64,000 nt of DNA from JAUYQR01 sp050632395. GTDB taxonomy: Bacteria > Pseudomonadota > Alphaproteobacteria > Rhodobacterales > Rhodobacteraceae. The notes beneath the pieces are model-generated. The model did no database searches. It had not been told where the DNA came from and saw only the letters and a program-made list of their open reading frames with translations. Each line of letters opens with the position of its first letter. Within the stretch, counting starts at the first letter, position 1. A program made the position numbers and the translations under genes. The DNA is taken from positions 2,170,001-2,234,000 of the forward strand of contig NZ_CP192600.1 in NCBI RefSeq assembly GCF_050632395.1, read 5' to 3'. Below, in pieces: positions 1-7,877 of this stretch.

Positions 1-295
1 CGCGACCGGGCTGGACCGGGTTGGACAGCCGCAGGTCTTTGAATTGCCGCATACCGGGGGCAACTACTTGCTGCGCGAGATGATCTTCGTGGTGGGGCGT
101 AAGCATGCGCAACGGCTGCGGCAGATTGCGGTGGTGTTTGCGGCGGTGTTGCCGGTGCTGGCGCTGGCGGTGCTGCCGGTGCATATCGGTATCGTCGTGG
201 CGATAGCGCTGTATCTGGTGGGGGCGTTTGCGGCGCGGTGGTTGTTCTTTGCCGAGGCCGAGCATGTGGTGGGCCTCTATTACGGGATGCGGTGA
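1..295 (+). CDS. DmsC-like membrane anchor subunit, C-terminal end only
   Basis: Open from the window edge in frame 2 to a TGA at 293-295, so the start lies outside. The visible end has a REMIFVVGRKHA segment, two hydrophobic helices, and a closing RWLFFAEAEHVVGLYYG motif. This combination is typical of the DMSO reductase anchor (DmsC) family, an integral membrane quinol oxidase subunit that feeds a periplasmic molybdoenzyme through an FeS subunit. The catalytic and FeS partners would lie upstream and cannot be seen. The stop is followed directly by the next ATG. The family call is likely; the substrate is unknown. Confidence 0.7.
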   Translation, partial: ATGLDRVGQPQVFELPHTGGNYLLREMIFVVGRKHAQRLRQIAVVFAAVLPVLALAVLPVHIGIVVAIALYLVGAFAARWLFFAEAEHVVGLYYGMR

Positions 296-1657
296 ATGAG
301 GTTGACGGCGTTCAAGGCCTACGATGTGCGCGGGCGACTGGGCGAGGAGTTGAACGAGGATGTTGCGCGGCGGATCGCGCGGGCTTTTGCCGAAGTGACG
401 CAGGCGAGGCGCGTGGTGCTGGGGCGCGACTGTCGCGAAAGCTCGGAGCAGTTGGCGGGGGCGGTGGTCGAGGGGTTGCTGGCCGCGGGGGTTGAGGTGC
501 TGGACCTTGCGCTGGCGGGGACCGAGGAGATGTACTTCGCCACCGCGCATTTGCAGGCCGGGGGCGGGATAACTGTCACCGCGTCGCACAATCCGATGGA
601 TTACAATGGCTTGAAGCTGGTTGGCGCGGGGTCGGTGCCCTTGGCGCAGGCAGAGTTCGACGCGGTGCGCGCGCTTGCCGAAAGCGGGGCGTTTGCAGTG
701 GCGCGTCCGGGCGGGCGGGTTGTGGCGGTGCCGGCGGTGCGTCAGGCGTATGTCGAGCGGGTGCTTAGTTTTGTCGATGTGGCGGCGCTGCGGCCATTGA
801 AGATACTGGTCAACTGCGGCAACGGGGCGGCGGGGCCGACCTTCGATGCGCTGGCCGAGGGGTTGGCGGCGAAGGGCGCGCCCTTGCAGTTCGAGCGGAT
901 GTTCCATGACCCGGACGGCAGCTTTCCGAACGGCATCCCGAACCCTTTGCTTGAGGCGAACCAGCCCGTGACGGCGGATGCCGTGCGGGCAGTGGGCGCG
1001 GATATGGGCGTGGCGTTTGACGGAGATTTCGACCGTTGCTTCCTGTTCGACGCAGGCGGCGCCTTCGTTCCGGGCGAGTACGTCGTGGGCCTTCTGGCCG
1101 AGGCGTTTTTGGCGAAAGACCCAGGGGCGGCGGTGATCCATGACCCTCGGGTGATCTGGAACACGCAAGACCTCGTGGCGCGTGCCGGGGGCCGGGCGGT
1201 GATGGCGCAGACCGGACATGTGTTCCTGAAGCGCGCGATGCGCGAGACGGGGGCGGTCTACGGCGGCGAGATGTCGGCGCACCATTATTTCCGCGATTTC
1301 ATGTGCTGCGACAGCGGCATGATCCCGTGGCTTCTGGTGACAGAATTGATGGGGCGGACGGGGCGGTCTCTGGCCGAGTTGCTGGCCGAGATGCGGGCGG
1401 CGTTTCCATCCTCGGGCGAGATCAACTTTCGCGTGGCCGATGCGAAGGCTGCGGTGGCACGGGTGGAGGCGGCGCTGGCGGGCAAGGCCGTGGCGCGGGA
1501 TGACACCGACGGGATGAGCCTTGATTTCGGGGACTGGCGGTTGAACCTGCGGTCGTCGAACACCGAACCCCTGCTGCGGCTGAACGTCGAGGCGCGCGGC
1601 GATGTGGCGCTGGTCGACGCGGGCGTAACCCTTGTGAGCGGGCTGATCGAGGGCTGA
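296..1657 (+). CDS. Phosphomannomutase/phosphoglucomutase
   Basis: 453 aa, the usual length for the alpha-D-phosphohexomutase family, which interconverts hexose-6-phosphate and hexose-1-phosphate for sugar nucleotide and polysaccharide synthesis in the cytoplasm. Family motifs appear in order: N-terminal KAYDVRG, the phosphoserine loop TVTASHNPMDYNG, the Mg-binding loop DGDFDRC, the sugar-binding GEMSAHHYF, and a C-terminal phosphate-binding RSSNTEPLLRLN. The ATG directly abuts the upstream stop codon, suggesting co-transcription, although a functional link to a DmsC-like protein is not obvious. GEMSAHHYF favours the ManB/CpsG-like phosphomannomutase branch, but substrate preference cannot be read from sequence. 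Confidence 0.93.
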   Translation: MRLTAFKAYDVRGRLGEELNEDVARRIARAFAEVTQARRVVLGRDCRESSEQLAGAVVEGLLAAGVEVLDLALAGTEEMYFATAHLQAGGGITVTASHNPMDYNGLKLVGAGSVPLAQAEFDAVRALAESGAFAVARPGGRVVAVPAVRQAYVERVLSFVDVAALRPLKILVNCGNGAAGPTFDALAEGLAAKGAPLQFERMFHDPDGSFPNGIPNPLLEANQPVTADAVRAVGADMGVAFDGDFDRCFLFDAGGAFVPGEYVVGLLAEAFLAKDPGAAVIHDPRVIWNTQDLVARAGGRAVMAQTGHVFLKRAMRETGAVYGGEMSAHHYFRDFMCCDSGMIPWLLVTELMGRTGRSLAELLAEMRAAFPSSGEINFRVADAKAAVARVEAALAGKAVARDDTDGMSLDFGDWRLNLRSSNTEPLLRLNVEARGDVALVDAGVTLVSGLIEG

Positions 1658-1800
1658 TTTCGCCGGATGCCGTGAAATTGGGCGGTGTGCCCAACGTATA
1701 GGCGGATGCGGGCCGGAAACGGGCGCGGCGCTGGCGGCCTTTCCACCGGCAATTGCCACGGGCCGCCTTGCCGCCGGACAATTGGCGCGAGGGAGTGCCG

Positions 1801-2616
1801 ATGACCGCGATCAGCCGATTTCCAGTGATGCAGCGCGCCAAGGGCGAGGCCGCGGTTGGCCTTGCCTGCAGTGATGGGCGGGTGCGCTTGCAGGATCTGC
1901 GGCAGACTGGGTCGGCCAAGGCGATCCTGCCGCAGGTGGGCGTGGTGCCGGAGGTGGTGTTTCTGAACACCTCGGGCGGCCTGACCTCGGACGACCGTTT
2001 GCGGTATGCGCTGATGCTGGAGGGCGGCGTTGCGGTGGCGACGACCCAGACGGCGGAGCGGGCATATCGGGCCGATGGCGCCAGCGCGCAGATGAATGTG
2101 GCGCTGACGGTCGGGCCGGGTGGCTGGCTGGATTGGCTGCCACAGGAGACGATCCTTTTTGACGGGGCAAGGCTGGACCGCCGAACACGGATTGATCTGG
2201 GCGAAGGCGCGGGATGTCTGGCGCTGGAGGCGGTGGTTCTGGGCCGTGCCGCGATGGGCGAAACGGTGGGCCGCGTCGCGTTCCGCGACCGGCGTGAGAT
2301 CTGGCGCGACGGCAAGCCCCTGTCGGTGGAGCCTTTGGGTTTGGGCGATGCGGCGCTGCAAGCGGGCGGCGCGGGGCTGGGCGGCGCGCGGGCCTTTGCG
2401 ACGATCGTGATGCTGGGCGAACGGTTGGGCGACGGGCTGGCGGGGTTGCGCGCGGTTCTGGACGAACCGGGGGTCAATGCCGCCGCGTCGGCGTTTGACG
2501 GCAAACTGGTCGTGCGGATGACGGCGGCGGACGGCTGGCCGCTGCGGCGGCAGATCGTGCGGGCGCTGGCTGTGTTGCGGTCGGGGCGACCCTTGCCGCG
2601 CGTCTGGCAGATGTGA
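1801..2616 (+). CDS. ureD: Urease accessory protein UreD
   Basis: 271 aa. UreD (UreH) is the scaffold that binds apo-urease and, with UreF and UreG, delivers nickel. The sequence carries the family segments FLNTSGGLTSDDRL, TTQTAERAYR, WLPQETILFDGARL and GRAAMGETV. An upstream in-frame start at 1753 is possible, but ATG 1801 is preferred because GAGGGAG lies just before it and UreD proteins begin close to this point. It is the first gene of the urease operon; ureA begins 10 bp after its stop behind a GAGGGAGA ribosome site. Confidence 0.93.
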   Translation: MTAISRFPVMQRAKGEAAVGLACSDGRVRLQDLRQTGSAKAILPQVGVVPEVVFLNTSGGLTSDDRLRYALMLEGGVAVATTQTAERAYRADGASAQMNVALTVGPGGWLDWLPQETILFDGARLDRRTRIDLGEGAGCLALEAVVLGRAAMGETVGRVAFRDRREIWRDGKPLSVEPLGLGDAALQAGGAGLGGARAFATIVMLGERLGDGLAGLRAVLDEPGVNAAASAFDGKLVVRMTAADGWPLRRQIVRALAVLRSGRPLPRVWQM

Positions 2617-2626
2617 GGGAGAGACG

Positions 2627-2935
2627 ATGAACCTGACGCCACGGGAAAAGGACAAGCTTCTGGTCAGCGTCGCGGCGATGGTCGCACGCGGGAGGCTGGC
2701 GCGGGGGGTGAAGTTGAACCACCCCGAAGCGATTGCGCTGATCAGCGATTTCGTCGTTGAAGGCGCGCGCGATGGCCGGTCGGTCGCCGACCTGATGGAG
2801 GCGGGCGCGCATGTCATCACCGCCGGTCAGTGCATGGCCGGCATCCCCGAGATGATCCACTCGGTGCAGGTCGAGGCGACGTTTCCCGATGGCACCAAGC
2901 TTGTCACCGTTCACCACCCGATCCGAGAGGGCTGA
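2627..2935 (+). CDS. ureA: Urease gamma subunit UreA
   Basis: 102 aa, close to the usual 100 aa for the separate gamma subunit. It starts MNLTPREKDKLL and contains ARGRLARGVKLNHPEA and VIRA-type helices (HVITAGQCMAGIPEMI), ending with the strand VTVHHPIREG that packs against UreB. Together with UreB and UreC it makes the (alpha-beta-gamma)3 enzyme that hydrolyses urea to ammonia and carbamate in the cytoplasm. A GAGGGAGA ribosome site precedes the ATG. A small ORF for a membrane protein starts 4 bp after its stop codon. Confidence 0.96.
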   Translation: MNLTPREKDKLLVSVAAMVARGRLARGVKLNHPEAIALISDFVVEGARDGRSVADLMEAGAHVITAGQCMAGIPEMIHSVQVEATFPDGTKLVTVHHPIREG

Positions 2936-2938
2936 CCC

Positions 2939-3100
2939 ATGAGCCGTATGCTGTTTCCCGCCGTCTTCCTTGCCACGCCGGCGCTGGCCGACCCCGGCCT
3001 GCATCACCACCCGCATGGGGTGGAACTGGGTTGGATCGTCGCAGCACTGGTGGGCGCATTGGGCGGGGCGGTCATCGCGCGGCTGAGGGGCGGCAAATGA
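2939..3100 (+). CDS. 53-aa His-containing small membrane protein between ureA and ureB
   Basis: 53 aa, starting 4 bp after ureA and ending in an ATGA overlap with ureB (TGA 3098-3100, ATG 3097-3099). The product has a signal-like N-terminus ending ATPALA, then the His cluster LHHHPHG, then a single membrane helix of about 20 residues and a basic tail ARLRGGK, which predicts a cytoplasmic C-terminus and a periplasmic His cluster. I do not recognise a named family. Tight coupling on both sides argues that it is translated. A role in metal (nickel) handling is only a guess from the histidines and the context. Confidence 0.7.
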   Translation: MSRMLFPAVFLATPALADPGLHHHPHGVELGWIVAALVGALGGAVIARLRGGK

Positions 3101-3402
3101 TACCGGGAGAGGTTTTTCCCGCGCCCGGTGACATCGTTCTGAACGAGGGCGCCGAGGTGACGGTGCTGATGGTCGCCAACACCGGCGACCGGCCGGTGCA
3201 GGTGGGCAGCCATTACCACTTTGCCGAAACCAACCCGGGGCTGGAGTTCGACCGTGCGGCGGCGCGGGGCAAACGGCTTGACATCGCGGCGGGTACGGCG
3301 GTGCGGTTCGAGCCGGGGCAGAGGCGCGAAGTGCGGTTGGTGCCCTATGGCGGAGACCGCAATGTCTTTGGTTTCAATCAGAAAATCATGGGGCCGCTGT
3401 AA
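3097..3402 (+). CDS. ureB: Urease beta subunit UreB
   Basis: 101 aa, normal for UreB. It starts MIPGEVF with the ATG overlapping the TGA of the small membrane protein gene by 4 bp (ATGA). It contains the beta-barrel signature NTGDRPVQVGSHYHFAETN, then RLDIAAGTAVRFEPGQ and the C-terminal GFNQKIMG. A longer reading of this frame back to 2830 exists but is only overlap with ureA. It is the structural subunit of the urease trimer and is followed 91 bp later by ureC. Confidence 0.96.
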   Translation: MIPGEVFPAPGDIVLNEGAEVTVLMVANTGDRPVQVGSHYHFAETNPGLEFDRAAARGKRLDIAAGTAVRFEPGQRREVRLVPYGGDRNVFGFNQKIMGPL

Positions 3403-3493
3403 AGCGACCGCATTTCAGGCAAGGTGCTGCCGCGCCGGGAAAGGCGCTGGCAGTCCCAGCGAGTAAACGATTTCCGAGCCGAGAGGACCAATG

Positions 3494-5236
3494 ATGCCTG
3501 CCACGATCAGCCGCAAGACCTATGCCGACATGTATGGCCCAACGGTGGGCGACAAGGTCCGGCTGGGCGACACCGATCTGATCATCGAGGTGGAGCGCGA
3601 CCTCATTGCCGAGCGCAGCGCGGGCGGTGCCAACGCGCTGCGCTACGGTGATGAGGTGAAGTTCGGCGGCGGCAAGGTGATCCGCGACGGGATGGGGCAA
3701 AGCCAGATCACCCGCGCGGCGGGCGCGATGGATGCGGTGATCACCAACGCGCTGATTGTGGACTGGACCGGGATCGTGAAGGCCGACGTGGGGCTGCGCG
3801 ACGGGCGGATCGCGAAAATCGGCAAGGCGGGCAACCCCGACACGCAAGCTGGGGTCGATGTCATCATCGGGCCGGGGACCGAGATCATCGCGGGCGAGGG
3901 GCGGATTCTGACCGCCGGGGGGATGGACGCGCATATCCATTTCATCGCGCCCCAGCAGATCGACGACGCGCTGCATTCGGGGATCACCACCATGCTTGGC
4001 GGTGGCACGGGGCCCGCACATGGCACGCTGGCCACCACCTGCACGCCGGGGCCGTGGCATCTGGCGCGGATGATGCAGGCGGCGGATGCGTTTCCGATGA
4101 ACCTGGCCTTTGCGGGCAAGGGCAACGCCTCGCTGCCGGAGGCACTGTTAGAGCAGGTGCGGGCCGGTGCGAGTTCCCTGAAGCTGCACGAGGATTGGGG
4201 TACCACGCCCGGCGCCATCGACTGCTGCCTCACGGTGGCGGATGCGATGGATGTGCAGGTCATGATCCACACCGACACGCTGAATGAGTCCGGGTTTGTG
4301 GAGAACACGCTGAAGGCCATCGCGGGGCGGACGATCCATGCGTTTCATACCGAAGGGGCGGGTGGCGGCCACGCGCCGGACATCATCAAGGTGGTGTCGA
4401 GCCAGAATGTCATCCCATCCTCGACCAACCCGACGATGCCCTACACGGTGAACACGATTGAGGAACACCTCGACATGCTGATGGTCTGCCACCACCTTGA
4501 CCGCCGAGTGCCGGAGGATGTGGCCTTTGCCGAAAGCCGTATCCGGCGCGAGACGATTGCGGCGGAAGATATCCTGCACGATCTGGGCGCGTTTTCGGTG
4601 ATCTCGTCGGACAGTCAGGCGATGGGGCGGGTGGGCGAGGTGATCACCCGCACCTGGCAGACGGCGCACAAGATGAAGGTCCAGCGCGGGCGGCTGGAGG
4701 GCGAGACGGGCGAAAACGACAACCTGCGCGTGAAGCGTTATGTGGCGAAATACACCATCAACCCGGCGATTGCGCATGGCGTCAGCCGGCATATCGGGTC
4801 GGTCGAGGTGGGCAAGCGGGCGGACCTCGTGCTGTGGTCGCCGGCGTTCTTTGGGGCCAAGCCGGAAATGGTGCTGCTCGGTGGTTGCATCGTGGTGGCG
4901 CAGATGGGCGATCCGAACGCCTCGATCCCGACGCCGCAGCCGGTGCACACGCGGCCGATGTTCGGGGCTTACGGTCGCAGCGTGGAGCGTAATGCGGTGG
5001 TGTTCGTGTCTGGCGCCGCACAGGAAGCGGATGTGCGCAGTGCCTATGGGTTGGCGAAGGAGACGGTGGCGGTGGAGGGGTGCCGGGGCATCGGCAAGTC
5101 CGACATGAAGCTGAACGCTGCGACGCCGGTAATCGAGGTGGACCCGGAGACCTACGAGGTGCGTGCGGATGGGGTGCTGCTGACCTGCGAACCCGCCCGA
5201 GAGCTGCCGCTGGCGCAGCGTTACTTCCTGTTTTGA
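3494..5236 (+). CDS. ureC: Urease catalytic alpha subunit UreC
   Basis: 580 aa; hydrolyses urea at a two-nickel centre. It has the metal ligands H147 and H149 (DAHIHF), the Lys at about 230 that is carbamylated (SSLKLHEDWG), the ligand histidines in VMIHTDTLNESGF and HAFHTEGAGGGHAPDI, and the mobile flap with its catalytic His (MVCHHLD). Two ATG codons stand in tandem at 3491 and 3494; 3494 (MPATISR) fits other UreC N-termini and is 6 bp from GAGAGGA. Positions are shifted by 13 relative to Klebsiella UreC, so a short N-terminal insertion is present. All active-site residues are intact. Confidence 0.97.
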   Translation: MPATISRKTYADMYGPTVGDKVRLGDTDLIIEVERDLIAERSAGGANALRYGDEVKFGGGKVIRDGMGQSQITRAAGAMDAVITNALIVDWTGIVKADVGLRDGRIAKIGKAGNPDTQAGVDVIIGPGTEIIAGEGRILTAGGMDAHIHFIAPQQIDDALHSGITTMLGGGTGPAHGTLATTCTPGPWHLARMMQAADAFPMNLAFAGKGNASLPEALLEQVRAGASSLKLHEDWGTTPGAIDCCLTVADAMDVQVMIHTDTLNESGFVENTLKAIAGRTIHAFHTEGAGGGHAPDIIKVVSSQNVIPSSTNPTMPYTVNTIEEHLDMLMVCHHLDRRVPEDVAFAESRIRRETIAAEDILHDLGAFSVISSDSQAMGRVGEVITRTWQTAHKMKVQRGRLEGETGENDNLRVKRYVAKYTINPAIAHGVSRHIGSVEVGKRADLVLWSPAFFGAKPEMVLLGGCIVVAQMGDPNASIPTPQPVHTRPMFGAYGRSVERNAVVFVSGAAQEADVRSAYGLAKETVAVEGCRGIGKSDMKLNAATPVIEVDPETYEVRADGVLLTCEPARELPLAQRYFLF

Positions 5237-5240
5237 GGCG

Positions 5241-5414
5241 TCAGACGTGCACTGCACCTTTTTGCGCATCGCGGTTCACGGGCCAGCCGCGACGAAAGAC
5301 GGGAATGACGGGGAACGTCTTCGCCATCGTCGCAAGCGTTTCTTCACGCTTTTGCAGGCGGGCGATTTCGGCGCGGATTTCGGCCAGTTCATCGGCGAGG
5401 GCAAGTCTGGTCAT
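5241..5414 (-). CDS. 57-aa coiled-coil protein encoded antisense between ureC and ureE
   Basis: A 57-aa product with a near-perfect ribosome site (AGGAGGATCAGAC before the ATG). The first half is a heptad-like charged helix (LADELAEIRAEIARLQKREE). The second half contains FPVIPVFRRGWPVNRDA, with no membrane segment or signal peptide. It runs opposite to the urease genes and ends 4 bp from the ureC stop. I do not recognise a named family. The strong ribosome site and the lack of overlap with ureC or ureE support a real gene. Any role in urease assembly is unproven. Confidence 0.6.
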   Translation of the reverse strand: MTRLALADELAEIRAEIARLQKREETLATMAKTFPVIPVFRRGWPVNRDAQKGAVHV

Positions 5415-5483
5415 GTCTGATCCTCCTTTGGTCCTTGGGCTTAGCATCCTCCCGATTCGTGAATTTTTCGCAAAGGCAGTTCG

Positions 5484-5930
5484 ATGAGTTTGGCGGCACA
5501 GACACTTCACCGCGCAGGCAACTGGCCTCGGCTGGCGACGGCCCGGGTTGTCCTTGGGTATGACGAGCGGTTTCTGCGCCGCAAGCGGCTGGTCACGGCG
5601 GCGGGCGAGGGGTTCCTGGTCGATCTGCCGGAAACGACGAATGTGCTGGCGGGCGATGCTTTCGAGCTGTCGGATGGGCGGCTGGTCGAGGTGGCGGCAG
5701 CAAGCGAGGCGGTGCTGGTGGTGACGGGCGATCTTACGCGGCTGGCCTGGCACATCGGCAACCGCCACACGCCCTGCCAGATCGAGGCGGACCGGCTGGT
5801 GATCCGGGCTGATCATGTGCTGGCCGAGATGCTGCGGGGCCTGGGCGCGACGGTGACGCCCGCCGAGGCGCCGTTCACGCCGGAGGGGGGCGCTTACGGA
5901 CTGGGGCGCACGATGGGACATGCGCACTGA
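5484..5930 (+). CDS. ureE: Urease accessory nickel-binding protein UreE
   Basis: 148 aa. UreE is the dimeric nickel chaperone that hands Ni2+ to UreG. The peptide-binding N-domain (RRKRLVTAAGEGFLVDLPET) is followed by the metal-binding domain with TRLAWHIGNRHTPCQIE and RADHVLAEMLRGLGA, whose conserved His at the WHIGNRH segment lies at the dimer interface. The C-terminus ends GHAH rather than in the long poly-His tail of some homologues. AAAGG precedes the ATG. It overlaps ureF by 11 bp, indicating coupled translation. The start follows a 69-bp gap after the antisense small gene. Confidence 0.93.
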   Translation: MSLAAQTLHRAGNWPRLATARVVLGYDERFLRRKRLVTAAGEGFLVDLPETTNVLAGDAFELSDGRLVEVAAASEAVLVVTGDLTRLAWHIGNRHTPCQIEADRLVIRADHVLAEMLRGLGATVTPAEAPFTPEGGAYGLGRTMGHAH

Positions 5931-6552
5931 TCTTCTGACGCTGGTGCAATGGCTGTCACCGGCGTTTCCGACCGGAGGCTTTGCCTATTCGCACGGGATG
6001 GAATGGGCGATGGCCGGGGGGATGCGGTCGGCCGAAGGCGTGCAGGGGTGGATCAGTGACGTGCTGCGGTTTGGGGCGGGGCAGGCGGATGCGGTGCTGC
6101 TGGCCGGGGCGCTGCGGCCCGAAGCGGATCATGCGGCCCTTGATGCCTTTGGTCGGGCGATGGCGGGGTCGCGCGAGCGGTTGGTCGAGACAGTGGATCA
6201 GGGCGCTGCCTTTGCGCGGACTGTGGCCGGGCTGACGGGGCGCGACCTGCCGATGCGGGTATTGCCGGTGGCTGTAGGCGAGGCTGCGGCGGGGTTGGAT
6301 ATGTCGCTGGAGGATGTGATCGGGGTCTATCTGCACGGCTTTGCCGGGAACCTGGTGGCGGTGGCGACGCGGTTCGTGCCTTTGGGGCAGACCGAAGGGC
6401 AGGCGGTGCTGGCGGCGTTGCATCCGGTGATCGGCGAGGTCGCGGAGTGGGCGGCGACGGCGGGGCTGGACGAGATCGGGACGGCGGCGTTTGGCGCCGA
6501 TCTGGCAGCGATGCGACATGAGGATATGGATGTGAGGATATTTCGGACATGA
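5920..6552 (+). CDS. ureF: Urease accessory protein UreF
   Basis: 210 aa, all-helical UreF type. It starts LLTLVQWLSPAFPTGGFAYSHGME, the signature N-terminus of the family, and continues with LHGFAGNLVAVATRFVPLGQTEGQ in the conserved C-terminal helices. UreF binds UreD on apo-urease and recruits UreG, acting as a fidelity checkpoint for GTP-dependent nickel insertion. It overlaps ureE by 11 bp and ureG by 4 bp (ATGA), so the three accessory genes are translated as a block. Confidence 0.93.
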   Translation: MRTDLLTLVQWLSPAFPTGGFAYSHGMEWAMAGGMRSAEGVQGWISDVLRFGAGQADAVLLAGALRPEADHAALDAFGRAMAGSRERLVETVDQGAAFARTVAGLTGRDLPMRVLPVAVGEAAAGLDMSLEDVIGVYLHGFAGNLVAVATRFVPLGQTEGQAVLAALHPVIGEVAEWAATAGLDEIGTAAFGADLAAMRHEDMDVRIFRT

Positions 6553-7163
6553 CAAACGGGCCGTTGAAAGTGGGAATCGGCGGGCCGGTGGGCGTGGGCA
6601 AGACCAGCCTGACCGAAGCGCTGTGCCGGGCTTTGGCGGGGCGCTGTTCGATGGCGGTGATCACCAACGATATCTACACGCGCGAGGATGCGGAGTATCT
6701 GATGCGGGCGCAGGTGCTGCCGTTGGACCGGATCCGGGGCGTAGAAACAGGGGGGTGTCCTCACACGGCGATCCGGGAGGATGCCAGCATAAATCTGGCG
6801 GCGGTGGCGGAGTTGCGGGGGGCGTTTCCGGACCTTGACCTTATTCTGATCGAGAGCGGGGGGGACAATCTGGCGGCGACCTTCAGCCCCGAACTGGCGG
6901 ACCTGTCGATCTATGTGATCGATACGGCGGCGGGGCAGGATATCCCGAGGAAGCGGGGGCCGGGGGTGACGCGGTCGGACCTGCTGGTGGTCAACAAGAC
7001 CGATCTGGCGCCCTATGTGGGGGTGGATCTGGAGTTGCTGGAGGCCGACACCAAGCGGGCGCGGGGGGAGCGGCCCTATGTGATGGCACGGGTGCGGCAG
7101 GGGGTTGGGATCGACGAGGTGGTGCGGTTTCTGGAAACCGAGGGCGGGCTGGTGCTGGCGTGA
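6549..7163 (+). CDS. ureG: Urease accessory GTPase UreG
   Basis: 204 aa, usual length. It is a SIMIBI GTPase with P-loop GPVGVGKTSL near the N-terminus, the switch segment VETGGCPHTAI containing the nickel-binding Cys-Pro-His, ESGGDNL (G3), and the NKTD guanine-specificity motif. It hydrolyses GTP to drive nickel into urease with UreD/F/E. It is the last gene of the operon; an inverted repeat at 7274-7298 lies between it and convergent cycA. No nickel transporter is encoded in the visible cluster. Confidence 0.97.
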   Translation: MTNGPLKVGIGGPVGVGKTSLTEALCRALAGRCSMAVITNDIYTREDAEYLMRAQVLPLDRIRGVETGGCPHTAIREDASINLAAVAELRGAFPDLDLILIESGGDNLAATFSPELADLSIYVIDTAAGQDIPRKRGPGVTRSDLLVVNKTDLAPYVGVDLELLEADTKRARGERPYVMARVRQGVGIDEVVRFLETEGGLVLA

Positions 7164-7273
7164 TGTCCCACGGTGGGACAAGATCCGCATTCCATCCAGA
7201 TCAATAGGTTAGGGTATGCGTTAAGGGTTTGGCAAGGGTTTGATGACTTGCACGCGGGTTTGCCCCCCGCCCA

Positions 7274-7298
7274 TCCCTCCCCCACGAAGGGGGAGGGA
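7274..7298. terminator. Hairpin between convergent ureG and cycA
   Basis: A perfect 10-bp stem (TCCCTCCCCC / GGGGGAGGGA) with the 5-base loop ACGAA, placed in the only gap between the convergent urease operon and cycA. There is no clear T-run on either side, so it is either a bidirectional stability/terminator hairpin or a dispersed GC-rich repeat. Confidence 0.5.
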
Positions 7299-7331
7299 GG
7301 TGTCCGTCCGTCAGGGCGAAGGATTGGCGGA

Positions 7332-7799
7332 TTATTCGGTGACAGCGCCTTCGGCCGGGGCGGCGGCGTCGGCCGGGGCGGCAGCAGGGGCCAGCGAAGC
7401 GAGGAAGGCCGCCACGTTCTTGGCGTCTTCTTCTTTCTTCAGCTTGAACATCATCTTCGACTTGGCTTTCTTGTCGCCGGTCTTTTCGACGAGGAACTTG
7501 GTCGGGTCCTGCACGTAGACGGCAATGTCAGCTTCGGTCCAGACAAAGCCCTTTGCGGTCAGCTCTTCGATGCCTGCGCCGTATTTGAAGCCTTCGAGCG
7601 AGCCTGCGACACGACCGACAACGCCGTAAAGGTTCGGGCCGGTCTTGGCGTTCTTGCCGGCGAGAGTTTCGCCCGCTTCGTTCTGCACGACGTGGCAGGT
7701 CTGGCATTGGTTGAAGGTCTTGGCGCCAGCCTCGATGTCCTGCGCGAAGGTTGGTGCGGCGAGCCCTGCGAAGGCGAGGGCGGTCAGGGTCAGTTTCAT
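7332..7799 (-). CDS. cycA: Cytochrome c2
   Basis: 155 aa with a signal peptide cleaved near residues 19-20 (...APTFAQ), giving a periplasmic class I c-type cytochrome. The heme motif is C32-QT-CH36 and the axial Met lies in KAKSKMMFKLKKEED. In Rhodobacter it carries electrons from bc1 to the photo-oxidised reaction centre. A Pro/Ala-rich C-terminal tail (APAAAPADAAAPAEG) extends the protein beyond the usual c2 end, which is unusual. ATG 7799 is preferred over longer readings because of GGGAGGATCC in front. It lies 78 bp downstream of hemA, in a gap with a weak TTGCCA/TATACA promoter-like pair (19-bp spacing), so it may have its own promoter. Confidence 0.94.
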   Translation of the reverse strand: MKLTLTALAFAGLAAPTFAQDIEAGAKTFNQCQTCHVVQNEAGETLAGKNAKTGPNLYGVVGRVAGSLEGFKYGAGIEELTAKGFVWTEADIAVYVQDPTKFLVEKTGDKKAKSKMMFKLKKEEDAKNVAAFLASLAPAAAPADAAAPAEGAVTE

Positions 7800-7877
7800 G
7801 GGGGATCCTCCCGGGGGTTTATTCCGGCTGTATACTGTCGCCCACAAGCCGTTTGGCAAGGGTGAAAGCGCGCAATT

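Noticed and set aside
7829..7859. Strong cycA promoter (TTGCCA / TATACA)
   Set aside because: The 19-bp spacing is poor and half-sites are weak; mentioned only as a possibility in the cycA entry.
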